64,000 nt of DNA from Methyloversatilis sp. (GCF_030696805.1 NZ_JAUYRO010000012.1:124001-188000); one strand, 5' to 3'; positions 27,402 to 37,270 are shown, numbered from the stretch's first letter. Notes: generated from the sequence alone by a model not told the origin. A program made the numbers and translations.

Positions 27402-28292
27402 ATGGTCAATCGTGATGTGCGGGCGCATCCGCCTCTTGTCATGTGTTTTTCCGCCACCGACCCCACCGGTGGCGCTGGCATGCAGGCCGATCTGATGACG
27501 CTGTCGGCGCTCGGCTGCCATCCGCTCGGCGTGGTGACGGCTGTCACCGTGCAGGACACCACCGGCGTCGAGGAAATTGTGCCGATGGACGACGACCTGG
27601 TGGTCGATCAGGCGCGTGTGCTGCTGTCGGATGTTCCGGTAGCGGCCTTCAAGATCGGCGTCATGGGCAGCGTGGAGAACATCGCCGCCATTGCCGAAAT
27701 CATTTCCGATTACCCGCATCTTCCGGTGGTGTTCGATCCGGTGCTGTCATCCGGCCGCGGCGACGAACTGGCCGATGAGGAAATGGTGATCGCGCTGCAG
27801 GAACTGCTGCTGCCGCTGACCACGGTGCTGACGCCCAACAGCCTCGAAGCGCGCCGGCTGGCGCAGTTCGGCGACGACGAAGACGACGAGGACGAAGACG
27901 ACGACCCGGACAACCGCCAGGACCCGCTCGCGCTCGATGAGTGCGCCCGGCTGCTGATAGCGGCCGGCTGCGGGCATGTTCTGCTGACCGGCACCCACGA
28001 ATCGACGCTGCGCGTCAGCAACGTGCTGTACGGCCATGGCGGCGTGATCCGGCGCGACGAATGGGACCGCCTGCCCGGCAGTTACCACGGCTCCGGCTGT
28101 ACGCTCGCGTCGGCTGTGGCTGCCTGGCTGGCGCAGGGCCTCGATGTCGGCGCGGCCGTGCAGGCGGCACAGGAATATACCTGGCGTACGCTGGTCAACG
28201 GTTTCCGGCCCGGCATGGGTCAGTATCTGCCCGACCGCTTCTTCTGGACGCGCAACAGCAATATGGACGCGGACGACGGCAGCGACGACTAG
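27402..28292 (+). CDS. thiD: hydroxymethylpyrimidine/phosphomethylpyrimidine kinase
   Basis: A 296-residue ThiD that phosphorylates HMP and HMP-P for thiamine synthesis. The substrate loop ATDPTGGAGMQAD (18-30), VFDPVLSSGRG (110-120) and the anion-hole GSGCT (230-234) are conserved. Two oddities: an uninterrupted acidic insert at about 158-170 (Asp/Glu only, then Pro-Asp-Asn) in the middle of the domain, and an acidic C-terminal tail. The stop is 3 bases before thiE's start, so the two are cotranscribed. No TPP riboswitch is evident in the 76 bases upstream. Confidence 0.93.
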   Translation: MVNRDVRAHPPLVMCFSATDPTGGAGMQADLMTLSALGCHPLGVVTAVTVQDTTGVEEIVPMDDDLVVDQARVLLSDVPVAAFKIGVMGSVENIAAIAEIISDYPHLPVVFDPVLSSGRGDELADEEMVIALQELLLPLTTVLTPNSLEARRLAQFGDDEDDEDEDDDPDNRQDPLALDECARLLIAAGCGHVLLTGTHESTLRVSNVLYGHGGVIRRDEWDRLPGSYHGSGCTLASAVAAWLAQGLDVGAAVQAAQEYTWRTLVNGFRPGMGQYLPDRFFWTRNSNMDADDGSDD

Positions 28293-28295
28293 ACG

Positions 28296-28919
28296 ATGGC
28301 TGCCGACCTCAGTTTGTTGCGCGGCCTGTACGCCGTGACCCCCGAAACCCTGACCGGCCCTGCGCTCTACCGCGCAGTCGAGGCCGCCTGCGTCGGCGGC
28401 GCGGTGTTGCTGCAGTACCGCAACAAGTCGCCGGATGCCGCGAGCCGTCTGGCCGACGCCCGCGCGCTGCGCGCCATCACCACGGTCTGCGGAACGCGCT
28501 TCATCATCAACGACGATGTCGAGCTGGCGCACGAAGTCGGCGCCGATGGCGTGCACGTCGGTCGCGAAGACAGCGATCCGGCGGCGGCCCGCCGGCGGCT
28601 CGGTCCGACGTCGTTGATCGGCGTGTCCTGCTACAACGATGCCGGGCTGGCACGCGACGCCCGGAGTGCCGGCGCCGACTACGTGGCCTTCGGTGCGATG
28701 TTCGCGTCGGCAACCAAGCCCGCCGCGCCGGTCGCCGACCGCGCGCGCTTCGCCGAGGTGGCCGATCTGGGCATTGCCCGCTGCGCCATTGGCGGCATCA
28801 CGCTGGCGCGGGCACCGGCGTTGATCGAAGCCGGAGCCGACTTGCTCGCCGTGGTGTCCGATCTGTTCGACGCCCCCGATATTTCCGCGCGGGCACGTGC
28901 CTATGCGCAGCTTTTCTGA
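28296..28919 (+). CDS. thiE: thiamine phosphate synthase
   Basis: A 207-residue ThiE TIM barrel that joins HMP-PP and THZ-P to thiamine monophosphate. Motifs seen: [44 protein letters not shown], and AIGGITL for phosphate binding. It sits between thiD and hemL with very short gaps, implying a thiD-thiE-hemL transcript. Confidence 0.94.
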   Translation: MAADLSLLRGLYAVTPETLTGPALYRAVEAACVGGAVLLQYRNKSPDAASRLADARALRAITTVCGTRFIINDDVELAHEVGADGVHVGREDSDPAAARRRLGPTSLIGVSCYNDAGLARDARSAGADYVAFGAMFASATKPAAPVADRARFAEVADLGIARCAIGGITLARAPALIEAGADLLAVVSDLFDAPDISARARAYAQLF

Positions 28920-28929
28920 AGGAATCGCC

Positions 28930-30213
28930 ATGACCACCCGCAACGAGCAGCTTTTCGAACGCGCCCAGCGCAGCATTCCGGGCGGCGTCAATTCACCGGT
29001 CCGGGCTTTCCGCTCGGTTGGCGGGACGCCACGCTTCTTCACGCGTGGCGTGGGCAGCCGGTTGTGGGACGCCGATGGCGTTGAATACATCGACTATGTG
29101 GGGTCCTGGGGCCCGGCCATCCTGGGCCATGCACATCCGGAAGTGATCCGGGCCGTGCAGGAAGCGGCGGTGGGCGGCCTGTCGTTCGGCGCTCCGACCG
29201 AAGGCGAAATCCTGATGGCCGAACTGCTGTGCGCGCGCGTGCCGTCCATCGAACAGGTACGCCTGGTCAGTTCGGGCACCGAGGCGACGATGAGCGCCAT
29301 CCGTCTGGCACGCGGTTTCACCGGCCGCGACACCATCGTGAAGTTCGAAGGCTGCTATCACGGCCACGCCGACAGCCTGCTGGTCAAGGCCGGCTCCGGC
29401 GCGCTCACCTTCGGCAATCCGAGTTCGGGCGGTGTGCCGGCCGATTTCGCCAAACACACGCTGGTGCTCGACTACAACGACCCGCAGCAACTGGAAGACT
29501 GCTTCCGCAACCACGGCGAGCGCATCGCCTGCGTCATCGTCGAGCCGGTGGTCGGCAACATGAACCTCATCGTGCCGACGCGCGCCTTCCTCGATGCGAT
29601 GCGCGCGTTGTGTACGCAATATGGTGCGGTGCTGATCTTCGACGAGGTGATGACCGGTTTCCGTGTCGGCCCGGTCGGCGCCCAGGGCCTGTTCGGCATC
29701 ACTCCCGACCTCACCACGCTGGGCAAGGTGATCGGTGGCGGCATGCCGGTCGGTGCCTTCGGCGGCCGGCGCGACATCATGGCCGCCATCGCACCGATCG
29801 GCGCCGTGTATCAGGCCGGCACGCTGTCCGGCAACCCGGTCGCCGTGGCGGCGGGTCTGAAGACGCTGGAACTGATTGATGCCCCCGGCTTCCACGACCG
29901 CCTTGCCGCGCGCACGAAGCAATTCACCGATGGCATGGACGCCGCCGCCCGCGAGGCCGGCGTGCCGTTCTCGGCGCAGTCGGTCGGCGGCATGTTCGGC
30001 CTGTATTTCCGCGATGCGCCGCCGGCGAGCTACGCCGAAGTCATGCAGTCCGACCGCGAACGCTTCAACCGCTTCTTCCACGCCATGCTCGACGCTGGCG
30101 TGTATCTCGCGCCGTCGGCGTTCGAGGCGGGTTTCGTGTCGGGCGCGCACAGCGAGGATGACGTGGCGCAGACGCTGGCGCGGGCGAAGGCCGCGTTTGC
30201 CAAGGTGGCTTGA
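28930..30213 (+). CDS. hemL: glutamate-1-semialdehyde 2,1-aminomutase
   Basis: A 427-residue PLP enzyme that converts glutamate 1-semialdehyde to 5-aminolevulinate, the C5 route of haem synthesis. [11 protein letters not shown] near the N-terminus, [11 protein letters not shown] and the PLP lysine Lys266 ([18 protein letters not shown]) are all family signatures. A GGAA ribosome site 5 bases upstream supports ATG 28930; an upstream in-frame start would overlap thiE. It converges on the accessory island. Confidence 0.95.
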   Translation: MTTRNEQLFERAQRSIPGGVNSPVRAFRSVGGTPRFFTRGVGSRLWDADGVEYIDYVGSWGPAILGHAHPEVIRAVQEAAVGGLSFGAPTEGEILMAELLCARVPSIEQVRLVSSGTEATMSAIRLARGFTGRDTIVKFEGCYHGHADSLLVKAGSGALTFGNPSSGGVPADFAKHTLVLDYNDPQQLEDCFRNHGERIACVIVEPVVGNMNLIVPTRAFLDAMRALCTQYGAVLIFDEVMTGFRVGPVGAQGLFGITPDLTTLGKVIGGGMPVGAFGGRRDIMAAIAPIGAVYQAGTLSGNPVAVAAGLKTLELIDAPGFHDRLAARTKQFTDGMDAAAREAGVPFSAQSVGGMFGLYFRDAPPASYAEVMQSDRERFNRFFHAMLDAGVYLAPSAFEAGFVSGAHSEDDVAQTLARAKAAFAKVA

Positions 30214-30380
30214 TGCCAAAGAGACGCGGGGCAAGATTCACCTTGCGAAGAGTGTCGGGCATTCAGGTGCCACGCCGCACGGATTTTGTTATTTGCGGCT
30301 GCTTGACGACGCCTGCGTGGGTCTGACGGATGATCCGGCTGACCGTCATCGAGCCAGCGCAGACAGTGTCCGGCTGACGC
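30214..30380. other. intergenic spacer between hemL and the accessory island
   Basis: A 167-base gap between two convergent genes. It contains only a weak GCCGCA/TGCGGC inverted repeat (about 30271-30296) with a T-rich loop and no T-run. I find no att-like direct repeat matched on the other side of the island. Confidence 0.4.
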
Positions 30381-33300
30381 TCACTTCTTCGTCGCCGGCA
30401 ACGCGCAATCGATCACTACGACCGAAATGCGCCGGGCTTCCTCATCCGTGAGGGATGAGCACAGTTGCTCCTGCAGTTCGGCGGACGTGCGCGGTTTCTT
30501 TCCCGCGTTCAGTGGCATTCCGCTTCCCCCGAACCAGAATACCAGGTAGATGCCGAAGCCGTCCGCCCCCGGGTCGCGGGTGTAGCGCGTGATCAGTTGC
30601 TCACGGATCGCACGCCAGAGGTCTTTGTGGGCGTCCTTCTTGATCTCGATGGGGACATTGAACCCGTTGGCACCGCCCATTGCTACCCGGATGTCAGCCC
30701 GCTTGTCCTCGGCGTAATAGCCCTCCTTGATCGCATCGACCCCTTGCTTTGCGAGCCTGTCCTGGAGATCGGACAGCAGGGCGTCACGACATTCATTTTC
30801 CGGCTTCCGGCGCTTATTGCTCCAGTACTGCCGGTAGTCGTTGGTACTGCCGTCGCGAATCCTTCTTGCAAGGTCCTGCAGATGTGCAACCGTAAGTGCG
30901 GCGAGGTCGGCTGCATTGGCCGGCTCCCGATTGACCAGGGTTCGGCAGACATCGGCTACATCGAGCCGGCGGTATGTGGCCTTGCGTCGTGCGATGCGCT
31001 GAGCATGGATGGAATGGCGCAGTTTGTCCTGCCACCGCGTCAATCCAGGCCGGGCCAACAGTCGCTCCAGCTCGCGGCCGGCGTCTTCGGACGGGTTGTT
31101 GTCCAGTGTGCTGATGAGTCCGCTGACCACGTCGGCAACCTGCATCGCCTGACTGACCCAATGCGCTCCCTCGGGGCGTTCGGGTGGGCTGTTCGGGGCG
31201 AGCATTTCGATCAATATGCCGATCGCTGCTACTGAAAGCCCGCTGGTGAGCCCGGCCCATCTTTCGCCTTCGACAAGAAAATTCCCCAGGTGGCCGAGCA
31301 GCGCTTCGCGGCGGGCAACATGTTCCCTCAGCTTCGGCGCGTACTCTTCCGGTGACATCATCAGTCCGCACGCGAGCCAGTAAGTGCGCTGTGCAGTGGT
31401 CATACTGCTTCGGGCCAGTCGAGCGGAAACGAGATCGGTCATGACCGGGCGATCCAGATGGCGCAATCCCGCCTTGAGCAGTGGGTCGAGCACGCTCGAG
31501 AGCATCTTTTCGTTCGCTCGCAGCGGAAACCCTTCGAGAATGCGCGGTACTGCGAGCCGCGCAAGTGCTGCCATGTCGTCGGCGCCATAGCCCAGTCGCC
31601 AGATACCGTACAGATGGTCACGACCGGCGCGCAGCAGAGCCAGCGCATAGACTACGAGTACGTCAGCGACCAGCGCTGGCCGGGCGTTAATCAGCGCATC
31701 CAGCCAATCGCTTGCAAGTTCAGCACCCCATGTCAGCCGAAACGCGACTAGCTTGCACAGCAGCTCATTGTCCAAACGCATCGCCGCAGCGGGGTCGCTG
31801 GCAAACAGTTCGGCCATGCCCACGAGGCAGGGCTGGCGGATGAAGTGCATTCGCCCCTTGGTTTCGAGATCAACGATTTCGGCGACGGTTGGAAGGTCGT
31901 TCCGATTCAGTGCGCGATGGAATCCCAGGTACGCCGCGTCGATCAGTTCATCGTCCTGTCCGAAAAGGTCGGCAAGGCGCGCGCGCGGTGTTTCACTCGA
32001 TACTTCTGAATGCAGACCGAGATAGGCCCAAGCCAGTTGGTTGAGCACGGATGGATGCGCCGTACCCGCGCGAATTTCTTCAATCTGTTTGCGCAACCCC
32101 GCACGGGCGGTTTCCTGTCGACGCGTTCGCTCCTTGCTTTGCTCTTGTTTCCAAGACGCTTGACGCTTGCGCATGTCGTCGAGCCGCCAGGAGGTGAATC
32201 CTTGAAGAATCTCGTCAAACATGGGGTGTTTGGCCATCCAAGGTGCCAGATAATCAAGTGCGTCAAGCGTTGGCCAACGCTGTCCGCCCTGCAGCGTAAG
32301 GTGCCTGACCGCTTCCGAGAAATAGTGTTCACGAAGTTCGGTCTGCGTTTCTGTCGCCGCATGCTCCAGCAACCAAGGCACGATGTCGCTGGGTGCTTCC
32401 GCATCGTAAAGGCGCGAGTTTGCTAGATATAAGCAGGAGCGGAGGTTCTCGGAATTGGCGCACGCATGAATTGCTTTGGTGTGTATCGACTTGTATCGCT
32501 CCGGCCGCGACTTGAACCACAACGCAATACGTTGCTGGTCGGCGCTTTCCATTTGCCCTTCAGACTCTTCATCAAGTCCGATGCCCAACCAACTATAAAG
32601 ACGCTCGTCATCAATCAGATCGCCATGTTTCTCGAGTGCGCGAAAAAGGAGGGCTCCGAAAATTCGGCCGGCATCGCTTTCATTTAGGGCAGCGCGTACC
32701 TCACGGCTGTGAACGACCATCTGGTCAAGCAGTTCAGGAAGCAGGTCATCACGAGAGTTTTTCGCAATTTCGAAGGCCCAGAACATGCGATACAAGCCGG
32801 TCAGGCGGTCTCGTTTTCGTGGGTGCAAGAGTTGAAATATTGATTCTGCCGAGAGGTGGTCCGGAAATAGCTCATGCAGAATCCGACCGATCAGCTCGTC
32901 GTCTTCATCTTCCACTCGACCACTATGTGCATCTTTTGCGAAGGCGATCAGTCGATCCTTGTTCGCGGCTATGTCGCACATCAGGATGTCCAGTGCGGTA
33001 GCCCGAATATCGGAGCGATCACCTGCATTCCGTGCGATCGCTTCAAGCAGGCTGGTGAGGCGCTGCTGATCGTCGACGCTTGCAAGTGTCGAAAGCGGCG
33101 GGCCATATAACAGTGCGTCGAGAACGCAGTCGAGCAACGCGACATCTGCCTCCGTCCGTGCGGGTGATGCAAGCAGTTCAAGAAATGTCGGCACCATATC
33201 GGAGGTCGACAGCGCGCCAAACGGGGAAGCTGTCCAGTCCTCGGACCGGAAATGTTTGTAGCGCTCGGCTTCGGACCTGAGCGCGGCGAGAATACGGCGC

Positions 33301-34466
33301 TTGTCCTCGACTGGAAAGGCGCGCACATCACCGTAAAGCACCACGCCGAGCGGGTCGCGTTCGATGAGTGCCTCGCGCGCACTGCGGCAATGAGTCGCCA
33401 GCCATGCCATCAAGCCCCGCAGTTCGGGAACGACGCCACCGTCCTCCCCGACAAGCAATGCGATGACTCGCCCCACTGGCAGGCCTCCCGATTCAATCCG
33501 GGTTGCGAGGTATCGGGCGCCCAGGTATTCGGCGATGCTGCGATGGATAAAGGCGCGTTGCTGATCGTCGTCGCCACGCTGGAACAGGCGACGGCACATT
33601 GCGGACAGCATCGGTAGATCACCTGGAGCCGGGAGCTTGCGCCAGAGTGCGTGCTGGCTGTCCTCTGCATTCTCTTCCAACGCAAATCCCGCAAGTCCGC
33701 CAAGCAACTGAACGGCGCCGAGGAAGCCAGCTGCTTCGAGCAAGGCGTCGTGCGGTGGCGAGATGGCTCGGGTGGCCGCCTGATGCTCGCCGTTTGGCTC
33801 ACGTACCAGTTTTCTGCACGCAAGGGCGTACACATCGGCGCGGCTGTCCGGTTTTTCGGAGCCGCCAACGGCCTCGACCATCAATTCGAGTGTTTGAGGA
33901 TTGCGCAGCAGGCTATCCAGCCCGTGACGTTCGGCATCACGTATGAATCCATCAGGGTCGGCAACCGAGAATTTGCGTTTGAGCAAGAGACGGATGTCAT
34001 CAGCGCTCAAGGGGTCCAGGTGCAGAACCGCAATGTCCCCGCCGGGCGCAACTGCCTTTAGCGCTTCGCGGTCGCTACTGCCAAGCCAGTCTGCTTCACG
34101 GCACGACAGGCGAAACCTCGGCTTTCCGAGCCGAGCTAGATGTCGGCGCACATGGTCAAGCGGGGTGCGCCCATCGTCGCTTCCGGCACGCATTTCATCC
34201 AATCCGTCTATATAAAACACCTTGCCTGCGAGTTCCGGGTCGGGATCGAAGGTAGCGAAGTCGCGCGCCCTGATGTAATGGCCCCCCGTTTCAGCGGCTT
34301 CCTGCCGGAAAGATTGCGTCTTGCCAGCGCCCGGGTCCCCGAGCAACACATAGGCGGGCACTTCGCGGTAGTCGGCCAATGGCAGGCTGACGGGCGGCTG
34401 GTTCTTCGCGGGCCGAGTTGTGCAAGTGCGCGGCACCAGCATCGGGATTTTTTCCGATCCGTTCAT
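30381..34466 (-). CDS. NACHT-like NTPase with C-terminal PD-(D/E)xK nuclease domain
   Basis: A 1361-residue protein. Near the N-terminus is a P-loop NTPase: Walker A GDPGAGKT (43-50), Walker B FYIDGLDE (84-91, the NACHT/STAND form) and a following RLSCREADW sensor-like strand (119-127). The middle 1,000 residues are almost all helical, with alternating Leu/Ala repeats of the HEAT/TPR kind. The last 130 residues contain D1258...E1274-x-K1276 (ADIRV ... IEIKK), a PD-(D/E)xK nuclease motif. ATG 34466 overlaps the upstream ATPase stop by 4 bases (ATGA); an earlier in-frame start would run into that gene. The base composition is visibly more AT-rich than the flanks. Likely an antiphage STAND effector; function is inferred. 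Confidence 0.8.
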   Translation of the reverse strand: MNGSEKIPMLVPRTCTTRPAKNQPPVSLPLADYREVPAYVLLGDPGAGKTQSFRQEAAETGGHYIRARDFATFDPDPELAGKVFYIDGLDEMRAGSDDGRTPLDHVRRHLARLGKPRFRLSCREADWLGSSDREALKAVAPGGDIAVLHLDPLSADDIRLLLKRKFSVADPDGFIRDAERHGLDSLLRNPQTLELMVEAVGGSEKPDSRADVYALACRKLVREPNGEHQAATRAISPPHDALLEAAGFLGAVQLLGGLAGFALEENAEDSQHALWRKLPAPGDLPMLSAMCRRLFQRGDDDQQRAFIHRSIAEYLGARYLATRIESGGLPVGRVIALLVGEDGGVVPELRGLMAWLATHCRSAREALIERDPLGVVLYGDVRAFPVEDKRRILAALRSEAERYKHFRSEDWTASPFGALSTSDMVPTFLELLASPARTEADVALLDCVLDALLYGPPLSTLASVDDQQRLTSLLEAIARNAGDRSDIRATALDILMCDIAANKDRLIAFAKDAHSGRVEDEDDELIGRILHELFPDHLSAESIFQLLHPRKRDRLTGLYRMFWAFEIAKNSRDDLLPELLDQMVVHSREVRAALNESDAGRIFGALLFRALEKHGDLIDDERLYSWLGIGLDEESEGQMESADQQRIALWFKSRPERYKSIHTKAIHACANSENLRSCLYLANSRLYDAEAPSDIVPWLLEHAATETQTELREHYFSEAVRHLTLQGGQRWPTLDALDYLAPWMAKHPMFDEILQGFTSWRLDDMRKRQASWKQEQSKERTRRQETARAGLRKQIEEIRAGTAHPSVLNQLAWAYLGLHSEVSSETPRARLADLFGQDDELIDAAYLGFHRALNRNDLPTVAEIVDLETKGRMHFIRQPCLVGMAELFASDPAAAMRLDNELLCKLVAFRLTWGAELASDWLDALINARPALVADVLVVYALALLRAGRDHLYGIWRLGYGADDMAALARLAVPRILEGFPLRANEKMLSSVLDPLLKAGLRHLDRPVMTDLVSARLARSSMTTAQRTYWLACGLMMSPEEYAPKLREHVARREALLGHLGNFLVEGERWAGLTSGLSVAAIGILIEMLAPNSPPERPEGAHWVSQAMQVADVVSGLISTLDNNPSEDAGRELERLLARPGLTRWQDKLRHSIHAQRIARRKATYRRLDVADVCRTLVNREPANAADLAALTVAHLQDLARRIRDGSTNDYRQYWSNKRRKPENECRDALLSDLQDRLAKQGVDAIKEGYYAEDKRADIRVAMGGANGFNVPIEIKKDAHKDLWRAIREQLITRYTRDPGADGFGIYLVFWFGGSGMPLNAGKKPRTSAELQEQLCSSLTDEEARRISVVVIDCALPATKK

Positions 34467-35713
34467 AGCCAGTGCTCTGCGGGGTAGGACAGGAACTCGG
34501 CGAGTGGAATACCTCCTTCGCCGATCAACAGTCGCCGGCACTGGCCGAACTGCCGTTCGAACGCATCGAAACCGCGGATCACGCCCGGTGCCGACGCGCT
34601 CTTCACTTCGATCATGGCCAGGCGTTCGCCTCGCTCAAGAACGTAGTCAACTTCATTGGTGCCATCGCGCCAGTAATAGAGCCTGCAATCCTCGGGGGCG
34701 GTATTGTGAAGATGCGCCCCGACGGCGCTTTCCACCATGCGGCCACGGAAGCTGCGGTCGGCCTGCGCCTCGGCTTTGCTGTAGCCGGAGGCTGCAGACA
34801 TCAGTGCCATGTTTAGCACGTTGAGCTTGGGCGATGAACCCCGACGGCGATGGTGCTGCCCTGCATACTTGGACAGACCGCGGATCAGCCCAGCGTGGCC
34901 GAGCAGATCCAGATAGTGGGCCAAGGTCACGGTGTTTCCCGCGTCCTGCAGTTGCCCCATCATTTTGGTGTAGGAGAGTTCCTGACCGGAGTAGCGACAG
35001 CCGAGTTCGAACACTTGACGCAGCAGCGCCGGCTTGTCGACCCGCGTCATCATCAGGATGTCCTTCGTGATGCTGGGTTCGATCAGGCCGGTGATGACGT
35101 AGCTTTTCCACCGCTTCTCGTCCCGGGTCAGACCGGCGCTGCCGGGGTAGCCACCAAAGTACAGAAAGTCTTCCAGATCGAAGTCGAACGCGTCGACCAT
35201 TTCGCGGAAGGACCAATGGGTCAGGTGAATGGTCTCGAAACGTCCGGTGAGGCTTTCGCTCATGCCTTGCTGCATGAGTAGCGGAGACGATCCGAGCAGC
35301 ACGACATGCAGGGGCAGGTTTTCCGCGCGATCCGCGTCCCAAAGACCTTTCACGACATCGGACCAGCGGGAGATCTTCTGGATTTCGTCGAGAACCAGAA
35401 TGTGTCCGTCGAGTGAGGTTCTCGCAACGGAGCGGGCTCTCTGCCAGACATCGACCAGCCATGCTGCGTCCCGTGGTTGCACCAGTTGAATATTTGTTGG
35501 CGCTGTCGTGCTGTCGCTGTTCGCTGACGACGGCTCGTCGGGGCTGTCTACTGCGACAAAGGAGTGGCTCACACGCTCATGGCTCGCGAGGACGCTCCGC
35601 ACCATCGTTGTCTTGCCGACCTGGCGTGGACCTGCCACGACGATCAGGAACCGCGGGGATTCCAGAAGGCGTTGAATGAGGAGATCCGCTTCCGGACGCT
35701 GGTAAACAAACAT
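34463..35713 (-). CDS. AAA-type ATPase with DUF4143 domain
   Basis: A 416-residue ATPase of the AAA_14/DUF4143 family. Walker A GPRQVGKTT (28-36), Walker B ILVLDE (105-110), a GSSPLL sensor-like strand, and a C-terminal DUF4143 region with D356...E369-x-K371 (NEVDYV ... IEVK), a nuclease-fold-like motif. The biochemical role of the family is not settled. It is the first gene of the two-gene island and its stop overlaps the NACHT-like gene's ATG. The start codon lies inside a 46-bp perfect palindrome and has no purine-rich ribosome site in the preceding 40 bases, so translation may be leaderless or structure-controlled. Confidence 0.85.
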   Translation of the reverse strand: MFVYQRPEADLLIQRLLESPRFLIVVAGPRQVGKTTMVRSVLASHERVSHSFVAVDSPDEPSSANSDSTTAPTNIQLVQPRDAAWLVDVWQRARSVARTSLDGHILVLDEIQKISRWSDVVKGLWDADRAENLPLHVVLLGSSPLLMQQGMSESLTGRFETIHLTHWSFREMVDAFDFDLEDFLYFGGYPGSAGLTRDEKRWKSYVITGLIEPSITKDILMMTRVDKPALLRQVFELGCRYSGQELSYTKMMGQLQDAGNTVTLAHYLDLLGHAGLIRGLSKYAGQHHRRRGSSPKLNVLNMALMSAASGYSKAEAQADRSFRGRMVESAVGAHLHNTAPEDCRLYYWRDGTNEVDYVLERGERLAMIEVKSASAPGVIRGFDAFERQFGQCRRLLIGEGGIPLAEFLSYPAEHWL

Positions 35714-35756
35714 CGTTTAACTTACTGAGTAAATTTACTCAGTAAGTTAAACGATG
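35711..35756. repeat. 46-bp perfect palindrome at start of island operon
   Basis: Bases 35711-35733 and 35734-35756 are exact reverse complements with no spacer. The centre consists of two 11-bp palindromes (TTACTGAGTAA and TTACTCAGTAA) separated by AT only. The left end is the ATG of the DUF4143 ATPase on the minus strand. It is strikingly AT-rich in GC-rich surroundings. Possible roles are a double operator, an mRNA hairpin occluding the start codon, or a cleavage or recombination site. Confidence 0.85.
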
Positions 35757-35825
35757 CGTATAGCCTTGGCAAGCCTCGTTTCGAAGCGCCTTCCTCGATC
35801 TTGAATCCTGCAACTTGCATCTGCC

Positions 35826-36626
35826 CTACAACGTGCCGCGTGGCTTCCGGCCGGCTTTCGCGAAGGCGAAGTCGAACACGGCGTCTGGCAGCAGGCGCAG
35901 CAGCCTGGCCACCACGCCCATCTGCCAGGGCACGACCGCGTAGGACGTGCCGCGTGCGATGACGCGGGCGAAGCGCGGGGCGGCTTCGTCGGCGCTGAGC
36001 AGAAAAGGCATCGGGTAGGGGTTGATGGCAGTCATCGGCGTGTCGATGTAGCCGGGGCAGATCGTCTGCACCTTCACGCCGCTGCCGCGCAGTTCCACGC
36101 GCAGGCTTTCCAGATAGGTGATGGCCGCCGATTTCGACGCGCAGTAGGCACCGGCACCCGGCAGGCCGCGGATGCCGGCGACCGAGGCGATGCCGACCAG
36201 CGCGCCACTGCGTCGCGCCTGCATCGGTTTCACGAAGGGTGCGAAGGTGCGCACCAGCCCCAGCACGTTGATGTCGAATATGGTTTCGAACGCTGGCAGG
36301 TCTTCCAGCTCGCCGGTCAGCGTGCCGACCGACACGCCGGCGTTGCCGATGACGATGTCCGGCACGCCGGCCTGCTGCATGAAGGATCCGGCGGCGGCCT
36401 GCAGTGCGGCCGCGTCGCGCACGTCGGCGGCAAAGGTGAAATGTCGCCCCGGCAGGCTGGCAGCCAGGGTATCGAGCTGTGCCGCTCGCCGCGCAACGAG
36501 GCCGAGCGTGGCGCCTTCCGCGGCGTAATGGCGGGCCAGTGCTTCGCCGATGCCGCTCGATGCACCGGTCAGAAAGACGACGGGTGCCGCGCGGGCACCC
36601 GTTCCTGCCGGACGCGCTGCGTCCAT
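35826..36626 (-). CDS. SDR family oxidoreductase
   Basis: A 266-residue classical short-chain dehydrogenase/reductase. Cofactor motif TGASSGIG (about 20-27), GNAGV, catalytic Ser in IASVAGIRG and YxxxK as YCASK are all present; the C-terminal 50 residues form an extra helical tail with basic residues. The NAD(P)H substrate is unknown. ATG 36626 matches the domain start although the frame runs open into dsbA. It lies 5 bases downstream of dsbA, so they may be cotranscribed. Confidence 0.87.
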   Translation of the reverse strand: MDAARPAGTGARAAPVVFLTGASSGIGEALARHYAAEGATLGLVARRAAQLDTLAASLPGRHFTFAADVRDAAALQAAAGSFMQQAGVPDIVIGNAGVSVGTLTGELEDLPAFETIFDINVLGLVRTFAPFVKPMQARRSGALVGIASVAGIRGLPGAGAYCASKSAAITYLESLRVELRGSGVKVQTICPGYIDTPMTAINPYPMPFLLSADEAAPRFARVIARGTSYAVVPWQMGVVARLLRLLPDAVFDFAFAKAGRKPRGTL

Positions 36627-36631
36627 GAGGC

Positions 36632-37270
36632 TTACTTCCTGGCGGCCGCTGCGCGCTCGCCGCGGGCGCGCTCGATCAGCTGGTCGACAATGGCGAGCAT
36701 GCCTTCGTAGCTGTTGCCGAGCGCGATGTATTTGCCATCGACCACCAGTGCCGGCACGCCGGTGAGCTGATAGGCGGCACTCATCTGCTGCGCGCGCTGC
36801 ACCTTGCCCGACACCGCGAACGACTTGGCCGTGTCCTCGAACTTCTTCGCATCGATGCCGTTCTTGCCCATCCAGCTGCTGATGGTCGCCATGTCGTTGA
36901 ACGCCTGGCGCTCCATGTGGATGGCGTCGAACACCTTGCTGTGCATGCGGTCGAGCTCGCCCAGGGTTTCCAGCGTGTAGTAAGTCTGCGCACCGGCCAC
37001 CCAGGACTGGCGGAAGATGGCCGGTACCCGCTTGAAGGTTACGTCGTCCGGCTTGCGGTCGATCCACTTCTTCAATGACGGCTCGAGCTCGAAACAGTGC
37101 GGGCAGCCGTACCAGAAGAATTCGATCACCTCGACCTTCGGGCCCGGTTCGACCGACTGTGCCGGCTTGATTTCGCGAAAGTCCTTTTCGTTCAGCGGGG
37201 CGGCAGCGACGCCACCGGCCATGAAGCCGGCAAAAGCCAGCGCGGCAATCTGCTTGAATCCGAATTTCAT
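36632..37270 (-). CDS. dsbA: thiol:disulfide interchange protein DsbA
   Basis: A 212-residue periplasmic disulfide oxidase with a signal peptide (1-24), a thioredoxin fold with catalytic C56-P-H-C59 and the cis-proline loop TGVPALVV. The CPHC dipeptide is that of oxidising DsbA rather than of DsbC. AGGAGA upstream of ATG 37270 fixes the start. It follows the SPOR-domain gene by 31 bases. Confidence 0.94.
   Translation of the reverse strand: MKFGFKQIAALAFAGFMAGGVAAAPLNEKDFREIKPAQSVEPGPKVEVIEFFWYGCPHCFELEPSLKKWIDRKPDDVTFKRVPAIFRQSWVAGAQTYYTLETLGELDRMHSKVFDAIHMERQAFNDMATISSWMGKNGIDAKKFEDTAKSFAVSGKVQRAQQMSAAYQLTGVPALVVDGKYIALGNSYEGMLAIVDQLIERARGERAAAARK

Noticed and set aside
35754-35804. A mirror gene starting from the right-hand ATG of the palindrome
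   Set aside because: It stops after 16 codons.
30214-35825. Integrated mobile element with att repeats
   Set aside because: I found no flanking direct repeat, integrase, transposase or tRNA next to the two-gene island.
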